Shown here in pieces: positions 1-11,772 of a stretch of 64,000 nt of DNA. Under the pieces are notes generated by a model. It was not told the DNA's origin, made no database searches, and saw only the letters and a list, made by a program, of their open reading frames with translations. How positions within the stretch are numbered: position 1 is the first letter of the stretch; each line of letters starts with the position of its first letter. The stretch comes from Diplosphaera chodatii (taxonomy: Eukaryota; Chlorophyta; Trebouxiophyceae; Prasiolales; Stichococcaceae): the NCBI GenBank assembly GCA_032358165.1, contig JAALGY010000033.1, positions 2,232,001-2,296,000 of the forward strand, in the 5' to 3' direction. The position numbers were made by a program, and so were the translations under genes.

Positions 1-588
1 TACAGTGCACCCACACTTTGAGCACAGCAGCTCACCACCACGAAGCGGAACAGCAACCAATGCACCAGCAGCTGCCTGAGCATCTCCAGGATGACCAGCG
101 GATGTGTGGCCGCATTCAGCTGCTTCCGCAGAAGGGGGTCGCTGAACACAATCGACCCCAGCTTCTTTCGATCAATCTCGCCTGCACGCAACGATCATCT
201 GTACGCTCACCGCTCCACCAACCGGTCCCATGCATCTTCCTGTGGGTTTTGCTTGCACAGCTGGCACAGCGTCAGCTTGTCTTGACCATGCATACGCACC
301 ATCAGCTTGCAAAACCTCCTTGCCAAACGTTTTGATGACACGGCGGTAGCCCCAGCGGCCCTGCGAGGGGTGTAGTGAGCGATGTCGTGTGCAAAAGCTT
401 GACGTGTTGCAAAGCAAGCAAGTGCCATTGCGCCAGGTTGTGGCGTGACCCCAATGCGGTCGCACCTTCTGCACAACCTGTTTAGCGATGACGTCAGCAT
501 CTACCACTGGCAGGTCTTGGCTGGCAAACAGCGCTGACACGGTGCTCTTGCCCGTCGCTATGCCCCCAGTCAGGCCAATGATGCGCAT
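1..588 (-). CDS. COAE: Dephospho-CoA kinase (partial, 3' end beyond the window)
   Basis: Catalyses the last step of coenzyme A synthesis, ATP-dependent phosphorylation of dephospho-CoA. The ATG at 588 opens the protein with the P-loop GLTGGIATGKST, followed by DLPVVDADVIAKQ, both typical of CoaE. Three exons join in phase: 588-466, 360-300 (GRWGYRRVIKTFGKEV) and 181-36 (EIDRKKLGSIVF, then LNAATHPLV). Introns have GT-AG ends, and a GT donor follows the third exon at 35-34, so the rest of the gene lies left of base 1. No transit peptide is visible before the P-loop, which suggests a cytosolic monofunctional enzyme. The order of motifs fits the family well. The missing C-terminal part cannot be judged. 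Confidence 0.93.
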
Positions 589-896
589 GGTGATCTAGGA
601 AGCAGCTCGACTGTCAGCACGCTGCGACTTGATGTCAAGCACTCGACAGATCAGGCCTGTAGAAGAAGGTGTATTGTACAGCGGCAAACGAAAATTGCTG
701 TAGTTGTGGCTTGAGGGCTCTGCTCGGCATGGAGCAAACTCAGGTGTAACAGCACAGGGTGGCCTGGTGCGAGATTTGGAAACACTGCATCGCCTGCTGT
801 CGATGCATGAGCTTGCTGACGACCTGCAACAGTTGCAACTGCAGCACTTGCAGCTGACGGAGTTGCAAAGCCGATGCTTCGTGTCGCTCACAACCG
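589..896. other. Intergenic region between CoaE and the ELF9-like gene
   Basis: Lies between the start of the CoaE gene and the stop of the ELF9-like gene, both on the minus strand. It should hold the CoaE promoter and the ELF9-like 3' UTR. I see no gene, repeat or clear promoter motif. Confidence 0.5.
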
Positions 897-3700
897 TCAA
901 GCGGTCTCAGCCAGTGGGACTGGCGGCTCCAAGGCAGGCGCCTCTTGAGCCTCAATCTCGGCAGCATAGCGCTCGAGCCGTGCCTGCTCCTCCGCTTCGG
1001 TCTCCTCCTTCGACTTCTTGTTGGGCTTGACGTGGAACTGCTGGATGCCGTCCCATAACGCCGCCTCTATCTGCCGCCCGCCGAAGAAGCGCCCCTCCAT
1101 GACCGCGATGCACTGCATCCAGACACCCAGTAGCTGGGTGGGTCACAGTGCTTCTCACTCCTGTCCGTGTTCTGTGCACCGCCCTTCAAGCCAGTGCAGG
1201 CGCTGAGACGCAGACCGCGCTGCTGACTGTGACGGTTGTTGGCCTGCCTTGGCCTGAAATGCTGCAGGCACCTGCTCAGCGGCGGGCTGATCGTGGAACT
1301 TAATGGTGACGACACCCTCCGGGTTGGTGTGGTACACCTTGACCTTTTCCACCGGCCCTGTGGCAGTTTGTCACGGTGTCATTGCATGTATGTTGCCAGT
1401 GTTGGCTGTACCTTCGGCGCAGCGTCCCTAGAAGTGGAGATGGCAGTCCGCAAAATTGAAAGTTCGCTTCGTGAGAGCCACATCTGCCTCACCAAGCTTG
1501 CGCGCCTCCACCCCCACGTCGTCCTGCAGCTGCTCCCGCAACGACGAGTCTGACTCAAACTCCTCTGGCACGAACATGCGCTTCAGCACCACAGTCGTCT
1601 TGAGCGCAGGCGCCACATCGTCAAAGCCGCCCCAGCCCAGCTCCTTTTCTTCCTGTGTGACACACACAACGCCACATGCACTGTCTGGTCTTGTGATTCA
1701 GAGCGGCAGGGATTCATAAGGACCATCAAAGGTTGGCCAGCAAGCGCGTCGTGGGGCCACAGCTGCTGCTGCCACTGACATGTAGGTTGGCGACCACTGA
1801 CCTGGTTCTCTAGCAACTTCTTCTTCCGCTTCTTTGGGGCGCGCTTCTTGGCCACAAAGTCGCCTTTCTGCTCAAACTTTGCCTGCAGCAAACGGACCCT
1901 TGCTGTGACCATGGTAGTGCACACAGATGCAGTCCTGCCCATGACCCAAGGAACACCGGCTTCGCCCAATGCACCGCTTGCCTGTGACACTGACATGTTC
2001 TGGCTGTCGCCATCCCGCAGCGGCGTGCCATCCAGGATCTGGATCGCCAGGTCCACAGATGGCTGCTTGAGGTACGTCACCAGCCCATCGCCCTTACCCG
2101 TGCCATCGTCGTCCCTGCACTCCAGTGCTTGCATCACAATGCAGCGCAGCAGGCATACACAGCATGGATATGCCTGAGAGCAAGCCCACTGGACTGCAGG
2201 TTCCCGCAGGCCGGCAGTCCTGAGGGAGTCAAGCTGTCGAAGGGGGGCATGGCCAGTCCGCGGGGTCACCTGTACACCTTGACGCGGGGCTTGGCCTCGT
2301 CGTCCAGCTTGATGACGCCGCACTTGGTGAACACGCGCACCATCTCCGCCTCGGTCGCATCAGACGGCAGCCCCGACACGTACACGCTGCTGTTCTTTTG
2401 CAGCTGGAACCACTTGGCCTGCAGGAGTGAAGCTGGGCTGTGAGAAGCAACTAGACAGCAGCTGGCCCTGACGCGGGCATCCGTCATTCCATGTTCCTTG
2501 CACTCTTCAACTCCCAGCGGGAGCAGGAGGTGCTCGCCTTTTCCTTGGCATCCTGCTTTGCCTTCAGCTGCTTTGCCTTCTCGCGCTCCACCGCCTCATC
2601 CAGCTTCCCCTGGTCCGGCTGCTTCCGCTTGCTGCCGGGCGCCGCCGCATCATCCGCACCATCCGCATCACGTGCAGCCTGGGCGGCCTGCAGGGGATGC
2701 CGAAGCCGTGTGAATCGTCGTCTATCACTCCAATCCAGTGCCTATGTGCAGGAGGTGCATCGTAGAGGTGTCAAATGCAACACTTCAGCGCTGACCTTCA
2801 TCTCCTCAGGGATGTCTGGTATGGCTTCATCCTCGGCCTCAAACGTCATGTCCGCCTCATCATACTGCAGGCCCGGGGCAGCGGCTGTGCGGCCGCCCTC
2901 CCCCACCTCCACAAACCGGCGTGTGGCCGAGTCCCACTCGTATGCCGTGCCGTCGTCGTCAACAAAGGACTTCTCCTCCGGAGACGGCGGCGCCTCAGCA
3001 GCTTCATTCTCCTGCGATGCCAGCTGCCGAGTCAGTATGGACGCCTCAAAGCTGCTGTGCCGAATGGTGTCAAAGCGATGGTACGGCAGTAGTATTGCAT
3101 TTGATGAGGCATGTTTGTAAGATTGTGACTCACTGCTTCAATGGCTGAGATCTCCGCTGTGAAGGCTGCCATGGGGTCGTGCTTTGCTGCAGGTGCCGCC
3201 ACAACTGCTGGTGCCGCAGCAGCAGTTGCTCCATCGCCTGCTGGCCTTGCAGCAGCTGCCTGCTGCGCCGCAGCATCGCTGGCACTGTCTACTGCATTCT
3301 CCGTCTGGCGGACTGCTGCGCCGGGGCCGTCCGCTGCAACAGCTGCACCACTGGAAGCTATTGCGAGCTCGGGCACACTGTGCAGCGGCTGCCACTCAGG
3401 TCGCCCTTGTGCCCACACGTATGTGTCCCGCGGCACATATCCACTGGCGTGATACGCTGCAGACATTCATACAGACGTGTGACAGTCTGAACTTGTGTTA
3501 TCAAGCGGCATCTGCAGCATCTGCACAGCATGCATCATGTTCACTCTGTTGATCCCACCTGCCAGCTGATCTGTGGTGAACGGCCCGACATGCTGGCCTT
3601 CTGCGTCCAGGTAGAACCACCCCGCTACATTCTGATCTGCCGCAGACTGCTGCACGCTCGTTGTAGGTGCTTCAGAGCCCGTAGTTGCAGCCTGCTCCAT
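897..3700 (-). CDS. ELF9: ELF9/HTATSF1 (Cus2)-like splicing-associated RNA-binding protein
   Basis: Homologue of plant ELF9 and animal HTATSF1/yeast Cus2, nuclear RNA-binding proteins linked to U2 snRNP and the spliceosome. From the ATG at 3700, about ten exons give: an N-terminal GYF-like module (GWFYLDAEGQHVGPF; then DTYVWAQGRPEWQPLHSVPE near 3420); an acidic linker (YEWDSATRRFVEVGEGG, about 2930); a Lys-rich segment; a first RRM (KWFQLQKNSSVYVSGLPSD, about 2400-2270, continuing GLVTYLKQPSVDLAIQILDG, about 2100-2040); a basic stretch (KKRAPKKRKKKL, about 1840); and a second RRM of U2AF-homology type (VEKVKVYHTNPEGVVTIKF, about 1340; CIAVMEGRFFGGRQIEAALW, about 1110). The stop is TGA at 897-899. 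The longer reading frame to 3733 starts with a non-ATG codon, so ATG 3700 is preferred. Order and spacing match the plant family. Exact splice sites were not all fixed. Confidence 0.9.
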
Positions 3701-4201
3701 GTGAACCTCGTCACCGCCAGCCACTACCGGCAAATTTGAGCTGCGGGTCCACCAGGTGCATACTCGATGCTGTCAAGAGGCACTTGCGGCGCTGTGTATT
3801 GCCGCGCAGCAACCACTGGCCGTTCCACAAAAACTCCACAGCACAGCTGTCCTGCCAGCAGCAGGTACTTCCCTTCTTCACGAAATTTCCAGCAGGTGAT
3901 GAACGATGCGAATGTGCTTGTTGCACGCAGCTGTGTTGCTCACCTGGTGTTCTTCTGCAAGTCTCCAAGGCAAGCTGCCAGCTGTGACGACATGGGAGGT
4001 GTGACCGTGCGACTCACCAACTGCTTGCGGCAAACGCATTGCTGTTGCCTATGAAGTTGCATTGTAGTCTTTGATGGCCTGACAATTGCTGGCAATGTGC
4101 GGCTTCCTGTACAAGCATGATGTTGCACGTTGAACCAGATCAATGATGTGCTCACGAGCAGCGACTGGCTTGCTGGACGTTTGATACACGGCGGTGATAG
4201 C
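3701..4201. promoter_or_regulatory. Divergent intergenic region ELF9-like / TWD40-2-like
   Basis: This 0.5 kb stretch separates two genes transcribed away from each other and must hold both promoters and 5' UTRs. I see no TATA box, repeat or conserved ORF in it. Confidence 0.4.
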
Positions 4202-7200
4202 ATGACGGATGCTGTGCACACCACCAGCGACAGCTTAAGATGGCGCTACTTCAGGCCATCTGGGTTCAAAGTGAGATATCAATAGTTCCGCAGCCCGCAT
4301 GCATGTGTAAGCCTAGTAATGACAGTTGGCGGTGCGGATATGGTGCAATTGTGCAACGGTCTGTGTTGTGCGCAGGTCAAATGCATCGAATTCCACCCGA
4401 TGCAGCCGTGGCTCGCCATTGCGGACAAGGGCGGCAATGTCAGCGTGTGGGACCTCAAAACGGAGCAGCTCGTGTATGAGACCACCGTCGGCACGCCTGA
4501 CGATGTGGCGATGCAGGACGCGCTGCTGCAGCGCGCCGCGGAGAAGGAGCCGGACTACTTTGGCCCCCAGCTTAGCCAGGTGCGTTGCCATTGTGCATCA
4601 CTTTGGACGCCCTGCCGAGCTGCACCGGGGTGCTTGGCTACTTGCTGAATGTCGCAGAGATGCGACCGGGAAGGGTGGGCATGCAGATCATGAACCCGCC
4701 AAAGGTCAGCATCAGCGGCTCCGTCAAGGACATGGCGTTCTGCGATGATGAGACGGCTTTCTGGCAGATGGCGGCACAGCACTCGCAGCTACACCATGCA
4801 TACAGCGGCAGCTGCCACCCGCACTTGGGTAAGCCCATGCTGCAACACATCGCATAGAGGGCGTTGGGATTGCTTGACAATGTCGGCCTGGTTTTAAGGT
4901 CCAGACCCGGTCATCCTGCTGAGGACTCCCATGCAGGCAAAGTCGGCGGCCTGCGCGGGCACCGCTGGCTGCTGTTTGCCGTGGAGTCCAAAGTCGTCAT
5001 CCACGACATGGTGTCTGGCGCCGCGCGGGAGGCGGTGCGCACGCTGTGGGACGGCAAAGCGCCGACCGCGCTGGCCTTCCTGTACGCCAACGCCGCGCGG
5101 CTGCTGGGTTTCCCGGCAGGCGACAATGCCAACGAGGTCATCCTGGGCCCCGTGCTGGCGGTCGGGCACTCTGGCGGCTCTATTGCTCTCATCAACCTGA
5201 CGACGCTGCAGGTGAGCGAAAGCAGGCATCATGTAAACCGAGATGCACACGTTTCAGAAAGAACATCTTTCCACCTTGCAGATCACCATTGCAGAGGACT
5301 GATGCAGCCTTGGAGACAGCAAAGAGCAGATGGGCATCCGCTGGCGGTGCAGGTGTATGCAAAGCTGGCTGGAGGGCACAAGGGCGCGGTGACTGGCATG
5401 CTGCCGCTGGGCAGCAAGGAGCCTGCTGGGCCGGACCGCCTGGTGACAGCAGCGGCAGACGGCACAGTGGCGGTGTGGGAGCCGTCGCTGGCGACACCCA
5501 GCCCAGTGCATGCGCCGGTCGCCACATGGAAGGCACACGATGGGCCTGTCAGCAGCCTGACGTTCTTTCGACACCTGACAGATACCCCCGAGCAGCCTCA
5601 GCTGCGCCTGGCTACCTCAGGTGCTGGCAGCGCCACTTCATGCACCGAACGTCTTGCGAGCGCTTAAGACACCTACAGAACCGGCTGCAGATGGCTCAAG
5701 CCCAGCGCACTGTGGGACACCATGCAGGCGAGGAGAAGGACAGGCGGGTATGCTTCTGGGACACAAGCAAGTGGCAGCCAGCAGGGTCCTCAAAGCCTCT
5801 GGCCAAGGGCTCAGTGGCCAAGGTGCTGTTCAGCGGCCATGGTGCGGCGGCCTTTGGGAACGAGCCCTGCCTGCTGCTGGTGTCCGAGGTGCAGTTACCT
5901 TGAAAACACCTGTCCAACATGGTCACCGTGATCAGTGACGCACCCCTCGCTATGCAACCGCCATGCACATGACACAGCCAGGCAGCGCCTTCAAGGCAAT
6001 TACCAACGGCTGCGGCGCATCTGCATGACTGCAGGAGCGCCCAGCAATATGGGGCCTGCACCCCACGACCGGAGCAGTTGACCAGCTGCTGGCCATGGAG
6101 CATCTGATTCCCCCAGGCCAGAAGAAGGTGGCCAAGGTGTACACCGCGGCCTGTCACCCGCTGCTGCCCCACTTGGTGGCCGTCGCCGCCAACTCAGGTA
6201 GCCGACGGGTTTAGCTGCTCGTACCCGCGCTGTGGTCGTCATGCAGTGGGTGTCAACTGGTGTCACAGCATGTTGCCCCACTGGGTGCAGGTGTTGCGTT
6301 CCTGTCATTCGACGTGTATGATATGCCGCCCGTGCACGCCCTGCCGCTGGGCCGCACCAGCGAAGACCTGGAAGACGAGGGAGGCGATCCCAGCAAGGGC
6401 AAGGTGCACTCCCTCCAGAAGCCACTGTTGGCAGATCTGCTCTTACGCTGGATGGTGTTGCCAATAACAAAATGCTTCTGGCGCCAACCTGCTCTTCAAG
6501 TGCGTTGTAGCTGGGAGGTCTATCAGCTGTGCTCATGCATGGGAATCATCTGAAAGACTGCAACTGAACTGCTGAACCAGCGGCGTGCTCGTGTGCAAGG
6601 GTACTTTGGATGAGCTAGAGGCGGTGCTGGCACCCGAGGTCGCGGCGGCGACTGCGGCAGCTGAGGCGGAGGCCAGAGCCAATGGCCTCATTCCAGGGGA
6701 CCAGCCACAGAAGGGCGTCACACTGCTGGGCGGCCTCGTGGACCGCAAGTCCAAGGTGCGGCTGCGCAGAAGTACCTCTCGGCGCTTGTTGTTGATGGCC
6801 CAGTTCTTATACCGCATGCTGTACTGCAGATGTCTCGAGACTCATTGCATACAACGGAACCGTCATCAACTGCCAGCCTGATGAGTGACCACCTGGTGTG
6901 CGCCTGCAGGGCCAAGCCTTTCTGATTGTGGTTGCCAAGGCGCTGTGGGCGGTCTTCTACCAAACATCATCACGCGAGGGCTATGGTGGCGAGGGCGGGC
7001 CGCGGCAGCTGACCGCAGAGCTGGCCTCGCGGGAGATCGTGGCTCGCCTCCCGCACACAGGTTGATGACACTGGCCGAACCCTTCCATGCCAAAGGGGTC
7101 GCGGCCGACTTGTGTACTCTGTCGTACGAGCCACAGCCTCTCAGCCTCTCAACAGTCGGCACTCCTCCACGCCAGGGAAGCCGCAGCTGGGGTGCAGCGT

Positions 7201-10200
7201 CAGCGGGCGGTGCGTCTCCGTTGTCTGGCCACACGCGCGGGAGTACCTGGTGTTCATTGCTGGGGACTCCGGCACCTGGGACAAGCTGACCGAGGGCGTG
7301 GGCACACACCTGGCAAGTCTTCCTGTTGTCCGCAGCTGTGTCTCTTGCTTACCTGCTGCCTTCAGGCGATAATGTCATGCATATGATGCCTTGCATCCCC
7401 ATGACGCATCGAGTGTCCTGCTTTGCAGGTGTGGGCAGCCACGACGTCCACATTTGCAGTGCTGCACGCGCCAGCAGCGGCCGTGCCAGACTTTGGCAGG
7501 GGCAGCCGCAAGAAGAGCAAGCAGCGGGAGGAGGAGCTCGCCCGCGCCACAGCCATCGCGGAAGCCCAGAGGCGTGCCGCCGCTGCATCCTGTGTGCAGG
7601 TACCGTGGCGCTGCTGATATGCAACCCGATGACAGCAGATGCGGGAATGGTGCATCGGCTGTGCAGAATGAGGGTTCAGCTGCACTCAGCCGCGCATGTT
7701 ATCAGCTCAAGGTTCAAGTGAAATCGCAGTCATGAATTCAGCACGATCAGCACGGCGTGGCAGGTGTTCGAGGTGGACGAGGCGGCGCGGGCGGTGCGGC
7801 AGGTCAGCGAGCGGGTGGACACGCGGGGCGGCGCCCCGGCCCGCCTGCACGGCGGCGCCCTCCTCGGCATCACCTTTGCCTCCAGCATGACCTCAGGTGA
7901 CGCCGGCTGATACCAAAGACCTGCTGGGTAGTCGCTGTGGCGCGCCAGACGTACAGTAGGTGCATAGTCACGACTTTCTCTGCCGCTTCGGCCACAGCAA
8001 CAGGGCGTCCAGCTTTACTGAGGCGTGACTGCAGGTTCGAGGACAGGGCAGGCGCTGCAGTTCTTCTCTTGGAGAGGCGGACAGCGGGCAGTGGGGTCGC
8101 CCATCGTGGAGCCACGCTGGCTGGCGTGGGACCCGGACGTCACCCTTTGCGCCCTCGCATACGAGGCAAGAACACAGCAGTTGTTGTCATCATTTAGGAC
8201 CTGTGTCATGTTCGCCTGCTGTGTCTCAGGCATCAGCAGACCCAGGGTGTTCTGCGTTGATGCACACATATCAAGTGTTGGCTCCGACTGTATAGATTTT
8301 TTTCCTATGGCAGGATGCGGTGGTGCTGGCAGCGGTGCGACCAGACTTCCGGGCGTTTGCCAGCCTGCCAGTGGAGCATGCGATCAGCGGCGTTTGGCGG
8401 CGGCATCAACTGTTTCTGCTGACGCCTGACACGCTTGTGCTGGCGTTTGCGGCAGCCGGTGGCGGTGGCGGCCGCACCATTGGCCTTGGTGGCACAAATC
8501 AGCCCTTCCTAGAGGTGCTTCATGGTGTTGATCTTGCAGCAGACAAGTCATCATGCCAGCGCCATGCTATCACTAGCTGCAGCTCCTCCATGCTGAAGGT
8601 GGTAGACCGATGTTGCCAGCATGATGCTGAAGTGGGGGTCGGTGCAGGTGGTGCCGCTGGCCAGCCTGCAGGGGGCAGTTGCAGAGGCAGGCAACACCGG
8701 CGCGGCGCTGCCGGCGGAGGGCATGCGGCCCGGGGGCGCTGCGGTGGTGCTGGGCCCACGCAATGGCAACCTGTGGCTGGCGGTGAGCGCCGGCTGCCCT
8801 CGAGCCTGCGGTTGTGTCACACTTGGCTGTCAATGTTGAGCACACTAGCGCTTCTGTCGACTGTCTCGATTGTTGAATTGCAGGATGCTTTGGGACAGCC
8901 TTTCCTGGTGCCCCTCACACAGCCCGGCCTCCGGGCGCGCACCAAGGCTGCCCGCAACAACTTGGAGGCCGCGCGGGAAGCGGCTGAGAAGGGTGCACAA
9001 CGCATCCGGAGCTGTTTTCGCTTGTTCAACAGGATGATACTTCGGTTCTTGGCTTTTACACTCCTGCAATCACCCTCTCCTGTTACAGGCCTGCTGAGGG
9101 AGCACCACGATGAGATTGGCAGATTCTTTGCGGCAATACAGCCAGAGGGCGCTGCCGCTGCCGCACAGCTGTCCGGCCTCTCGCTGCAGGCTGAACTGTC
9201 GCTTGCCATCCAGCGCAGCCAATTCAAGCAGTGAGTGTCACGGCGTCGGACCATGCCCTGCTACAGGATCTTGGCAGGCGGAGTGTGCACGATGGGTTTG
9301 TCGTCTGTACCTGAGCTTGCATTAGTGCATTACGAAGCCATGATGAGGAAGCAGAAGCTTAGCTGGTCAGCTGTGCTGTGGCGTGCAGGGCTCTGCAGTG
9401 CGTGGAGGCGCTCGCAGCGGGGCACAACGAGCGCGCAGCACTGTCAGGACTGCCCGACTTGCCGGAGCGCTCACAGGAACCAGCAGCAGCCGACTCGTCG
9501 GGGGTTGCCGAGCTCATTGGCATGCAGGTGGGCATGTGGTGCAATGCCCTGTCCCTGCTACTGGGCACAGTGAGTATTGATGTTATCGTACTTCTAAGCA
9601 CCCTGCACTCAGCAGATATCGGCGATATGGTGAGTCAGACTGTTGCACACGCAGCTTGGTCTGCCGGGTCCCATATCTCCAGAGCAGCTGGCCGCGCGAC
9701 TGCCCACAGCTCAGCCGGGCAAGAGGCCCAACTTCGCGGGCATGCGCCAAGCAGGTACTGGGGATGGTCTTAGACACGTGGGTCTGCACAAGCTTCCTGC
9801 CCAGTCGCACTGGTTCTGCAGGCTATCATGTGCCATTCTGCTGGGCAGCACCCCCAGTGCTGCGCCACTGCAAGCTGACTTACATCCCGCACGCCCGCCG
9901 CCCGCAGACGACCAGTCGGACAGCGACGACAGCGAGATGTCGGCGGAGTCGGCGGGCGGCACCATCGACTGGGACATCCCCATGAAGCTGCCGCGCTCGG
10001 TGCTGCTGGCGGCCCGGCAGGCGCGCGCCGCCCAGGACGCCGCCACCCACTCGGTGCGCCGCCGCCGCCCGCCCGCCGCCCCGCACAGCAGCCCCACCGC
10101 ATGCTGTCTGCTGTGGTGCCATGTGCTCGGGTGTCGGCCCCCACGGCGTGATGCCGGACCAAACCTGGCTGCAGACGTATGGGACAGCGGCCGCGGCCAT

Positions 10201-11209
10201 CGCGGCGGTGGCGGACCAGGCGCTGCAGCTGGCCTCGGCGGCCAACGAGGCAGGCGCCAAAGGTCCGCGCGGTCCATGCTGCTGCAGCGTGGGCTGCCTC
10301 CCTTGCTGGTGCTCCCCAGTCCCCTGCCATGGTGCCAGCACCAGAGCGCCGACAGGAGGAAGCAAGCGGCGCTGTCCTTGCCGACTTGCAGAGGTGGCTC
10401 GGGGCGCGCTGCGCATCGTGGCGGCTGGCGGCGCGGGGCTGGCCACAGAGCAGGTGCGCGAGGCCTTGCTGTCTGCAAGCACACCCCGTCAAGCACCTGG
10501 CGGGAGTGATGAGCCAGCTCGCTCTGCTTGCAAGCGTCGTGCAAGGCGCCTGCCAGGTCAGGGAGGTGCTGCCGCGTGCAGGTAGTGCGGGTGCTGCTGG
10601 AGATGGCGCGCGCCGACATGGCCCGCGAGGCCGACGCCCTGGCCGCCCTCCTGTCCGCGCCCGGCGTGCGCAAGGCGCCCCAGGTGCTGTTTTGTACCCA
10701 ACCTACGGCGGCGTGCTGCCCCGTGCCTCGAACCGCGAGCGCACTGCACTGCGCTGCACTGCACTGTACTGTGGCCTGGTGCCAAACGGGGCAAGCTCCA
10801 AACAAGACAAATACGGGAATCGAAAATACAGTACATGCTATGTTCACACTGCTGATGACGGATGCGTACAGGTCGTGGCGCTCGCTGCTGCTGTGGCGCA
10901 GGACCCAGCCACAGTGCAGCAGACTCTGCAGTCCTCAGGCAAGATTGCTCTAAAGGGCTCCCCGTGCTTGGCAACCTGGAAATGCTGATCTGCTTACCGT
11001 GACAGCACATTTCCAGCCAGATCACAGGCCACCAGCGACCGCACCTCTTTCTGCCTGTTGCTGCAGGTCTGGTCGCGCTGGCAGCGCTGTTCACACACTC
11101 GTGGCGCGCCGGCAATGCGCTCAATGCCATACAGGAGTGGACCAAGCAGCTGGAGATCAGCTCGGCAGACCCTGAGAAGATCACTATTGTTGCGCCTCGA
11201 ACAGTCTAG
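4202..11209 (+). CDS. TWD40-2: TWD40-2-like subunit of the TPLATE/TSET endocytic adaptor complex
   Basis: Resembles Arabidopsis TWD40-2, a WD40/solenoid subunit of the TPLATE (TSET) complex that works at the plasma membrane in clathrin-mediated endocytosis. ATG 4202 starts an exon of 23 codons ending RWRYFRPSGFK, which splices (4270 to 4376) onto VKCIEFHPMQPWLAIADKGG. WD repeats follow: GNVSVWDLKTEQLVYE, then KLAGGHKGAVTGMLPLG and DGTVAVWEP (about 5360-5490), then RVCFWDTSKWQPAG (about 5745). Family landmarks further on are VWPHAREYLVFIAG (about 7220), a charged Ala-rich segment SRKKSKQREEELARA (about 7505), RLHGGALLGITF (about 7845), EPRWLAWDPDVTLCALAYE (about 8110) and GVWRRHQLFLLTPDT (about 8390). 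The C-terminal solenoid ends SWRAGNALNAIQEWTKQLE and the stop is TAG 11207-11209. There are some 25 exons. The last kilobase still aligns with the plant C-terminus, so I treat it as one gene. Confidence 0.85.
10741..10770. repeat. GCACT-type simple repeat in a TWD40-2 intron
   Basis: A short run of GCACT/GCACTGT units lies between the exon ending VRKAPQ and the exon starting VVALAAAVAQD. It is intronic and shows no coding role. Confidence 0.6.
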
Positions 11210-11772
11210 ATATGCGCTTCCTCCCGCTGGTGGTTTCCTGAAACAACCTGACACGGCTGCCCTTGGCACAACCGGGCAAGACCCCGGACTGACCCCAGCT
11301 GACCATGCAGCTCTCGGTTTGCCCATGTGAGGATGGTCACATGATCCATACTCAGACAGGGCTGCCCTGCAGTAGATGAAGCATCCGCCGAGATTCTTGA
11401 GCTTTGATCCGCCCTGCACAGCCCTGACACTCTGTGACAGTCCACGAATACCATCGGTTGCCTTGGGATATAGCGATCGCCGTCAACATGGTCCCTACAT
11501 TGCCTGCTAGCTGGTCATCATGCCCACCCGGTGTATGCAGGTCGCACAAACACGTGGACACGAGCACGGCCTTGCGCAGCCCGTCATGGAGGCAGCCACA
11601 GACATGCATACAGCTGGGCCACACCGGTGCTGCTGCACCAGTGGCCCGCCATTGTACAGCGTTCGGACATTTCAGATCACTGTCAGCACAGAGGGTTGGC
11701 CACAGGTGCAGCAGCGCCGATAGCAGCAGTCCAGCCTCTAGTCTACCTCAGACACCTTTTCAGCAGCAGCAC
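11210..11772. other. Intergenic region TWD40-2-like / DUF212 gene
   Basis: Carries the TWD40-2-like 3' UTR and the DUF212 promoter; both genes point right. The reading frames here match nothing I recognise. No poly(A) signal or promoter box stands out. Confidence 0.4.

Noticed and set aside
3698..3733. ELF9-like start at 3733
   Set aside because: The codon there is TTG; the first in-frame ATG is at 3700, just before the GYF-like domain.
9711..10847. Long open frame of 378 codons on the minus strand
   Set aside because: Shadow of GC-rich TWD40-2 exons and introns; composition is low-complexity Ala/Arg/Cys and there is no domain.
9900..11209. Possible separate gene at the 3' end of TWD40-2
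   Set aside because: The end (VAQDPATVQQTL, SWRAGNALNAIQEWTKQ) still resembles the plant TWD40-2 C-terminus and the exons stay in phase.
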